A DNA stretch of 5,131 bases from Bacteroidales bacterium UBA4318. Lineage in GTDB: Bacteria; Bacteroidota; Bacteroidia; Bacteroidales; UBA932. The notes under the pieces were generated by a model. The model was not told the DNA's origin and searched no databases. It saw nothing but the letters and a program-made list of their open reading frames with translations. Each line of letters opens with the position of its first letter. Within the stretch, counting starts at the first letter, position 1. This document shows, one piece after another, positions 1 to 5,131 of this stretch. The DNA lies in the NCBI GenBank assembly GCA_002393895.1, contig DGUE01000078.1, forward strand, positions 1 through 5,131, read 5' to 3'. A program made the translations under genes and the position numbers.

Positions 1-1
1 T

Positions 2-17
2 CCTGTATATCTACAGG
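2..17 (-). terminator. Candidate terminator hairpin after the oxidoreductase
   Basis: A perfect 6-bp inverted repeat, CCTGTA - GATA - TACAGG on the minus strand, starts 2 bases after the TAG stop of the oxidoreductase. The position at the end of the last gene suits an intrinsic terminator. The stem is short and only half G+C, and the place where a U-tract would be lies outside the window, so this remains a candidate. Confidence 0.4.
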
Positions 18-19
18 CG

Positions 20-1447
20 CTAAACTTTCACCTTTTCCTTCTTTCCGGACTTGCGACTGCGTTCGGCCGCGAAGCCCATTACGTGGCTCTCGATAGACAC
101 GTCAATGGTGCTGGACAGCCTGGATGGCTCCTGATGACCGACCGCTTCGATGAAGTCGCGTACGAGGGCAAGGTCGCCTCCGCCGTGGCCTGAACCGCGG
201 TATTCGGGGATGTCGGATATCTTCTTGTTCCACACGCTCTTTTTGCGGGTGCGGAAATCGGTCACCGTGAATACGCTGCCGTCGCCGTCGATGTAGCCAA
301 GGGTGCCCATGATGCGGGTCCTGCGACCTCCCCAGGGAGAGAATGCTTCCATCGAGAAGGCGACCGTCTCGCCGCCTTCGAACACCATGTCGGCCACATA
401 GTGGTCCGGCTGGTCGTTGTCGCAATGATAGACGCAGCGGGCGTAGTTGCTATATGCCGGGTCTAGCAGACGCTGCCGTATAGTCTCCGTATCGGTCTTT
501 CCATGGATGTCGAAAACATAGAGATGGGCCTTCTTGCGCAGGTAGATATCAAGTGCGGAATAAGGGCAGGTGGCCTCGTGGGGGCATCCGTCGGTACACT
601 TCATGGGCGCGCCTTCAGGGGCGTTTTCGGCCTTGAAGAGATGCAGGCTGCCGTCTGCTACTATGCTCTTGCAAGGCTTGTCTATCAGCCAGCGCATCAT
701 GTCGAGGTCGTGGCAGGACTTGGCAAGGATAATAGGAGTGGTCTCCTTGGAATTGCGCCAGTTGCCGCGCACGTATGAATGCGCCATGTGGGCATACTGT
801 ATGGGTTCCATGTGCTGGATGCTCACGATGTCACCGATAACTCCGCTGCGAAGCACTTCCCTCATTGCGATGAAATAAGGGGAGTAGCGCATCACATGGC
901 ACACGGCCACTATGCGCCCGTACTTCTTGGCCTGGGCCAGGATGTTGCGGCACTGCTTTTCGGTTTGTGCCACTGGCTTTTCGAGCAGCACATCATATCC
1001 CAGTTCGAGAGCCTTCATGCAGGGCTCGTAATGGCGGTCGTCCGGGGTGCATATAGCCACCGCGTCCGCCAGTTTCTTGCCAGATGCGAACACCTCGCGG
1101 AAATGCCCGAAACGCATCTCGGGGGCTACCTTGTGCCCGTCTGCCAGAGATTTGAGGCGGTGATCCAGAATGTCGGATACGCCCACGACCTTCATGGCTT
1201 CAGGGTAGAGGGATGCATACCTGGAGTAGGTCCTTCCACGGCTGCCGGCACCAATCACAATAACGCTGACCGGCTTGTCTACCTTTGCCATAAGCCCCTT
1301 GATGGGCAGGTCGATGTTGTTGAGATCTCCGTCACCAGGAGCGGTAAGGGGAGATGCTACAAGAGTTCCGGCAGATGCCAGAGGGGAAGACAAGGCGGAG
1401 CCTGCTGCGAGTACGCCTGCGGTTTTGAGGAAGTCCCTGCGTTTCAT
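20..1447 (-). CDS. Gfo/Idh/MocA family oxidoreductase with Tat-type leader
   Basis: This is an NAD(P)-dependent dehydrogenase-fold protein of the Gfo/Idh/MocA family, whose members oxidise, reduce or hydrolyse sugars and polyols; its substrate is not known. It has 475 residues. The N terminus MKRRDFLKTAG plus a hydrophobic stretch to about 23 and a possible ASA/G cleavage site after residue 26 form a twin-arginine signal, predicting periplasmic location. A linker (27-57) precedes the Rossmann fold, with GAGSRG (66-71) as dinucleotide loop and EKP (156-158), where K157 is the usual catalytic lysine. SCHDLD (244-249) supplies the likely catalytic H246/D247. A cysteine cluster C284, C288, C294 (KCTDGCPHEATCPYSA) and CVYHCDND (338-345) mark a subgroup seen in Bacteroidota and Firmicutes. 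The C-terminal domain has GTLGYIDGD (381-389) and HGGGD (421-425); the tail is lysine-rich. The start lies 2 bases after the atpK stop with no Shine-Dalgarno. Family assignment is secure; a retaining glycosidase role (GH109-like) is possible but unproven. Confidence 0.93.
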   Translation of the reverse strand: MKRRDFLKTAGVLAAGSALSSPLASAGTLVASPLTAPGDGDLNNIDLPIKGLMAKVDKPVSVIVIGAGSRGRTYSRYASLYPEAMKVVGVSDILDHRLKSLADGHKVAPEMRFGHFREVFASGKKLADAVAICTPDDRHYEPCMKALELGYDVLLEKPVAQTEKQCRNILAQAKKYGRIVAVCHVMRYSPYFIAMREVLRSGVIGDIVSIQHMEPIQYAHMAHSYVRGNWRNSKETTPIILAKSCHDLDMMRWLIDKPCKSIVADGSLHLFKAENAPEGAPMKCTDGCPHEATCPYSALDIYLRKKAHLYVFDIHGKTDTETIRQRLLDPAYSNYARCVYHCDNDQPDHYVADMVFEGGETVAFSMEAFSPWGGRRTRIMGTLGYIDGDGSVFTVTDFRTRKKSVWNKKISDIPEYRGSGHGGGDLALVRDFIEAVGHQEPSRLSSTIDVSIESHVMGFAAERSRKSGKKEKVKV

Positions 1448-1449
1448 AA

Positions 1450-1887
<438 letters not shown>

Positions 1888-3663
1888 TTATTTCTTTAGC
1901 GGATTAAAATTGCGTCCTGTGGCTTCGTAGCCGGAGTTTTTGAAGAACTCAAGGAAGTTGAGCCTGAGCGGGTGGACGAAGGCGCCCAGAGCGGCCATGG
2001 CTATGTTCAGCGTATGCCCCACAATGACTAGGAGTATGAAAAACACCCACATCACCGGTGAGGATCCGTCCCCAAGCAAGGTGAGCCCAATGGTGTTGAA
2101 GGAACTGCCCAGCATCATACCTGCGAGGCCGAGGGCATACAGTCGAAGGTAGCTCAGCACGTCGCCAAGCAGGCCTGTAATAGCGTTGTACGTATCCCAG
2201 AGGCCTGAACCTATGTTCAGCAGGGGATTGCGGTGGATGTCGTTGAACAGGAAAATGCCCAGCGCGGAAACAATGCCAAGCACAATTATAATAATCTTGG
2301 TCAGGCTCTTGTCGATTACTCCGAGAAGGGCGAATGCCCCCACAATCACACCACCTACGATGAGCAGGGTCCATCCCCATGTGCCGAGGCTGCCGAGGAA
2401 GCCCTTCTGCCTGGTGGCAACACAGGTCTTGACAACCATCGCTATGCAGATGTGCACTATACCCACTACGAGCGAGAGCACCATAGTGCCGTCGTAACCG
2501 GCTATCTTCGAAGGCAGGAATATGCCTTTGATGGGCTCGAATATCTGCCACTGGGCTATGTCTATGCTGAAGAAGGTATGGAAGAGGAAACCTATGACAG
2601 TGGTAGCCACACCAAGTGTGATTACCAGCGGAGAGATGTCTCCCAGGGCCTTCTTGAGCCCGAATCCAAGGGCAATGAGCAGAAGTCCGTAGCCCGCATC
2701 GCCCATACAGAAGGCGAAGAAGAGCATGAAGAACACGGCGATGAAGGGCGTCGGGTCGAAACCATTGTATGCCGGGCGGCCGTACATATCGGTGAGCAGC
2801 TCGAACATCTTCACGAAACGGTTGTTCTTAAACTTGATGGGCGGGTCGTCGGCCAGGGCGGCATCATCCTTCAGGTAGAAGACATCCGCAGCATCCAGCG
2901 CCGCGCATATGGCTGCAGCGTCCTCCACCGGGGCGTAGCCCACCAGGGTGACGATAGCGTTCTCGGCTGCCGGAACGGCGGCTGCACCGGCCAGATACAG
3001 GTCCAGTTTTGAACAAAGTTCGGCCTTTTTCTGCTCCAACTCCGGAAGCCTTTCCTTGGCGCCGGCGATGCGGCTCAGCACCTTCTGGAAGTGCTGCTCT
3101 TTTTCCTGAAGAGCCTGTTCCAGTTGCCTTTCATCGGTTTCGGGGGCAGGGAGTTTGCCCGGCAGGGGATCTTCTCCCGCCACCACGAACCATGTGCCTG
3201 TCTTATCTTGCTTAACTACAGAAAGGGCGTATTCTTCGTTCCATTCGGGTTTGAAGCGTTTGTTGGGAAGCTTGTGGAAGCTGACGGGAACGCCGGCTTC
3301 CGAGAGTTTCTGGAGAATTGCCGGATCGAAGGATCCCCAGATGCGCCTCTCCTCCAATTCCTTGCGAAGGTTCTTGATTTCCTCGCTGTCGTCGGCATAG
3401 CGCATAATCATACCGCCTGCCAGACGCACGATATCGCCGTCAATGTGCTCCGGCTGCGTCCCTTCAGGGATTTTAGCTTTCTGCAAGCCCTGGATTAGGC
3501 CTTTGATCAAGTCGATATCTGCAACAATCTTCTGGGAAGTGTCGTCCAGCGCCTTGGTGCTGCGGGTGATATCCACCAGCCCTAGCTCCTGGAGACCTTC
3601 CAGAAAGGACTCCTGCTGCCCCTTGAGCAGAATCATGGAGTATTTGGTCATCTTCTCGATCAT
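1888..3663 (-). CDS. atpI: V-type ATP synthase subunit I (membrane stator, a-subunit equivalent)
   Basis: Subunit I anchors the peripheral stalks and supplies the two ion half-channels facing the rotor ring in the cytoplasmic membrane. The 591-residue protein is near the short end of its family. Residues 1-290 form the cytosolic arm: the family start MIEKMTKYSMILLKG, helical stretches near 42-62, 92-105 and 178-218, then VTLVGYAPVEDA (238-249). The membrane half opens with NGFDPTPFIAVFFMLFFAFC (300-319) and GDAGYGLLL (321-329). About eight hydrophobic segments follow, near 305-320, 322-337, 344-366, 393-413, 425-449, 455-473, 505-530 and 535-562. R507 in GDVLSYLRLYALGLAG (500-515) matches the essential arginine that interacts with the ring carboxylate. 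HTLNIAMAALGAFVHPLRLNF (550-570) and the EFF (572-574) to GRNFNPL (583-589) tail are also characteristic. The start is supported by the ATGA overlap with atpD and by a well-placed AGGAGG. Nothing appears truncated. Confidence 0.97.
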   Translation of the reverse strand: MIEKMTKYSMILLKGQQESFLEGLQELGLVDITRSTKALDDTSQKIVADIDLIKGLIQGLQKAKIPEGTQPEHIDGDIVRLAGGMIMRYADDSEEIKNLRKELEERRIWGSFDPAILQKLSEAGVPVSFHKLPNKRFKPEWNEEYALSVVKQDKTGTWFVVAGEDPLPGKLPAPETDERQLEQALQEKEQHFQKVLSRIAGAKERLPELEQKKAELCSKLDLYLAGAAAVPAAENAIVTLVGYAPVEDAAAICAALDAADVFYLKDDAALADDPPIKFKNNRFVKMFELLTDMYGRPAYNGFDPTPFIAVFFMLFFAFCMGDAGYGLLLIALGFGLKKALGDISPLVITLGVATTVIGFLFHTFFSIDIAQWQIFEPIKGIFLPSKIAGYDGTMVLSLVVGIVHICIAMVVKTCVATRQKGFLGSLGTWGWTLLIVGGVIVGAFALLGVIDKSLTKIIIIVLGIVSALGIFLFNDIHRNPLLNIGSGLWDTYNAITGLLGDVLSYLRLYALGLAGMMLGSSFNTIGLTLLGDGSSPVMWVFFILLVIVGHTLNIAMAALGAFVHPLRLNFLEFFKNSGYEATGRNFNPLKK

Positions 3664-4268
3664 AGGGCTTCCTCCTCTTCTTCGAGCGCGTGACGCGTCT
3701 TAACTATCTTGGATGCGGCCTTGCTGAGGTTTTCCTCATCCTCCATATAGCGTTTGATCTTCAAAATCGCCTCCTGATACCCCGGAATCTGCACTTTCTC
3801 GTAAAGATTCACTTTTTGGGTGGTCTTCTTGCGCTGGAAATCCAGGATGCGCCGCTTCTGCTCATACACCTCGCTCTCAAGGCCAAGGCGGGTGAGCTCC
3901 TGAAGGATGCGCACTCCGTCGGCATACCAGGCAGGCTTGACAAAGGCATTGAACGGAGCCAGCTCATAGTGGATCTCGTCCAGCTGCGGGCATTTGACGC
4001 CGGCCACCTTCACCTCCTTGAGGTCGATGTCGGTGATGCGTATAAGCCCGGGCTCGAACTCGTTCCAAAGGGCTGCGAGGTAGTCGTAACGCTGGAGTGC
4101 GGCTTCAAGCTCCGCCGCCAGGCGTTCCGAATCCTTCTTGGCCTGGATTACGCTGAGGCGCAGGGCGGACTCCTTATTCTTTAATGTAGGAAGAGCCCTC
4201 TGCCGCACCTTCAGCTGTTTCCCGAGGTTCGTCAGCGATGTCTTGTTATATTGGAACTTAATGGCCAT
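3660..4268 (-). CDS. atpD: V-type ATP synthase subunit D (central rotor stalk)
   Basis: Subunit D is the coiled-coil shaft that sits in the A3B3 head and passes rotation to the membrane ring, the counterpart of F-ATPase gamma. The protein has 202 residues, the usual length. The N terminus (MAIKFQYNKTSLTNLGKQLK) and the adjoining LPTLKNKESALR (26-37) are family hallmarks. Two long charged helices, about 10-65 and 120-195, would form the antiparallel coiled coil around a short globular middle (about 70-115). The C-terminal helix carries KVNLYEKVQIPGYQEAILKI (152-171), matching the family's conserved NLFEKV-IP motif. The start is fixed by direct contact with the atpB stop and by a weak GGAAG six bases upstream. 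The protein ends in a run of five glutamates before AL; those codons also carry the Shine-Dalgarno sequence for atpI. The TGA stop overlaps the atpI ATG by 4 bases. No competing assignment is plausible. Confidence 0.96.
   Translation of the reverse strand: MAIKFQYNKTSLTNLGKQLKVRQRALPTLKNKESALRLSVIQAKKDSERLAAELEAALQRYDYLAALWNEFEPGLIRITDIDLKEVKVAGVKCPQLDEIHYELAPFNAFVKPAWYADGVRILQELTRLGLESEVYEQKRRILDFQRKKTTQKVNLYEKVQIPGYQEAILKIKRYMEDEENLSKAASKIVKTRHALEEEEEAL
3671..3676 (-). promoter_or_regulatory. Ribosome binding site of atpI inside the atpD 3' end
   Basis: On the minus strand a perfect AGGAGG lies 7 bases before the atpI ATG (3663-3661), the best spacing for a Shine-Dalgarno sequence. It lies in the GAG GAG GAA glutamate codons at the end of atpD, so it may be partly a by-product of that acidic tail. 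It supports the chosen atpI start and coupled translation. It is the only strong Shine-Dalgarno sequence among the four starts in the window. Confidence 0.6.
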
Positions 4269-5131
4269 CTACTTCCAATATTTATCTATCAGCGCCTGCT
4301 TTATGCCGGTCTCTTCGGGCTTGAAATGCTTAGCAAACAGCCTCCAGGCCGTATCCAGCATTTCTTCGATCTTGATATTGACGTCGATGCTCAGCAGTTC
4401 GACAGCATAGTCCTTTGCATAGTCCAGGCAGCGTAGGTCGTAGTCGGAGAGGTCGAAACCGTTCTCCAGTTTTGTCTTTGCATTCTGGGCATCTGCATAG
4501 AGGCGCACGCCCGCGTTCATAACCTGGGAATGGTCCTCACGAGTCTTCTTGCCCTGCACGAGCTGCTTCAGTCGGGAAAGAGAACGGAACGGGTCCACTA
4601 TGACCTTTCCCGTGTCGGAATCTGCACGCAGGAAGAGCTGTCCTTCGGTGATGTAACCGGTGTTGTCCGGGATGGCGTGGGTGATGTCTCCGTCGTTCAG
4701 GGTGGTGACAGCGATGATCGTAATGGAGCCTCCGTCAGGGAGTTGCACGGCCTTTTCGTATATCTTCGCGAGGTCGGAATACAGTGAACCCGGCATGGAA
4801 TCCTTCGAAGGGATCTGGTCCATACGGTTGCTCACGATCGAAAGCGCGTCGGCGTAAAGCGTCATGTCCGTGAGCAGCACCAGCACCTTCTCGTTCTTGT
4901 CCACCGCAAAATACTCTGCTGCGGCCAGGGCCATATCCGGGATGAGCAGTCGCTCCACCGGAGGCTCTTCGGTAGTGTTCACGAAGGATACTATCTTGTC
5001 CAGCGCGCCCGCAGCCTCGAAACTGTGCTTGAAGAAGAGGTAGTCGTCGTTGCTGAGGCCCATACCGCCCAGGATGATCTTGTCAACATCGGCACGCAGG
5101 GCGACATCTGCCATCACCTGGTTGTAGGGCT
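4269..5131 (-). CDS. atpB: V-type ATP synthase subunit B (5' end outside the window)
   Basis: Subunit B is the non-catalytic nucleotide-binding subunit that alternates with catalytic subunit A in the V1 head, on the cytoplasmic face of the membrane. 286 codons are visible; the frame stays open to the window edge and begins PYNQV, so the gene starts upstream. The family is usually about 430-460 residues, so roughly the last two thirds is present. Visible signatures, numbered from the first complete codon: VLVLLTDMTLYADAL (82-96), PGSLYSDLAKIYEKA (113-127), NDGDITHAIPDNTGYITEGQ (145-164), SLSR (183-186) and KKTREDH (194-200). R186 aligns with the arginine finger that subunit B gives to the catalytic site in the A/B interface. 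The SLSRLKQLVQGKKTREDH loop looks like the Chlamydia/spirochaete/Bacteroidota type rather than the GxGxGKTREDH archaeal/enterococcal type. The TAG stop directly abuts the atpD ATG, indicating one transcript and translational coupling. The product assignment is very secure. Confidence 0.97.
   Translation of the reverse strand, partial: PYNQVMADVALRADVDKIILGGMGLSNDDYLFFKHSFEAAGALDKIVSFVNTTEEPPVERLLIPDMALAAAEYFAVDKNEKVLVLLTDMTLYADALSIVSNRMDQIPSKDSMPGSLYSDLAKIYEKAVQLPDGGSITIIAVTTLNDGDITHAIPDNTGYITEGQLFLRADSDTGKVIVDPFRSLSRLKQLVQGKKTREDHSQVMNAGVRLYADAQNAKTKLENGFDLSDYDLRCLDYAKDYAVELLSIDVNIKIEEMLDTAWRLFAKHFKPEETGIKQALIDKYWK

Noticed and set aside
1949..2551. 200-codon minus-strand frame inside atpI
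   Set aside because: It overlaps atpI in another frame, with low-complexity His/Arg/Pro composition and no motif; atpI explains the stretch fully.
2233..3012. 259-codon open frame on the plus strand opposite atpI
   Set aside because: It lies entirely antisense to a secure atpI. The acidic, repetitive-looking product (EEGMEEETYD and similar) is the complement of hydrophobic codons and matches no family known to me.
3690..4184. 164-codon plus-strand open frame opposite atpD
   Set aside because: It is a mirror of the charged coiled-coil codons of atpD; its leucine-rich character is a complement effect.
5112..5117. GTG/ATG pair at 5117-5112 as a start for subunit B
   Set aside because: The frame remains open upstream to the edge and encodes the conserved PYNQ, so these are internal Val and Met codons of a longer gene.

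Overview
The window is the 3' part of a V-type (A/V-type) ATPase operon, read entirely on the minus strand, followed by a gene for a secreted-type Gfo/Idh/MocA oxidoreductase. In transcription order (high to low coordinates) it holds atpB (5' end cut off by the window edge), atpD, atpI, atpK and the oxidoreductase. Coding density is nearly complete: no stretch longer than 24 bases separates two genes, and no RNA gene, mobile element, repeat family or CRISPR array was seen.

The host is probably a member of the Bacteroidota, most likely a gut-type Bacteroidales lineage with fairly high G+C. This is inferred from several things. The ATPase subunits resemble the bacterial B-D-I-K arrangement known from Bacteroidota, Chlamydiae and spirochaetes. 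Most starts lack a clear Shine-Dalgarno sequence and one has an AT-rich leader. A 475-residue Gfo/Idh/MocA protein with an RRDFLK leader is typical of that phylum's large oxidoreductase families. Genus cannot be assigned from this window.

Region by region: 5131-4269 is subunit B (nucleotide-binding, non-catalytic, V1 head). Its stop codon directly abuts the start of subunit D (4268-3660, central rotor stalk). D overlaps subunit I (3663-1888, membrane stator with the ion half-channels) by 4 bases in an ATGA junction. After a 24-base AT-rich gap comes subunit K (1863-1450, rotor ring proteolipid). Two bases later the oxidoreductase starts (1447-20). A perfect 6-bp inverted repeat at 2-17 lies just past its stop and may be the operon terminator.

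Together B, D, I and K give part of the head, the rotor shaft, the stator channel and the ion-carrying ring of one rotary machine. The remaining subunits (catalytic A, and the E-type peripheral stalk) would be expected beyond position 5131. K carries the full residue set that binds Na+ in the Enterococcus hirae ring, so a sodium-coupled enzyme is predicted. The most unexpected element is the oxidoreductase, which appears to be translated from the ATPase transcript although its family acts on sugars and related compounds and it carries an export signal.
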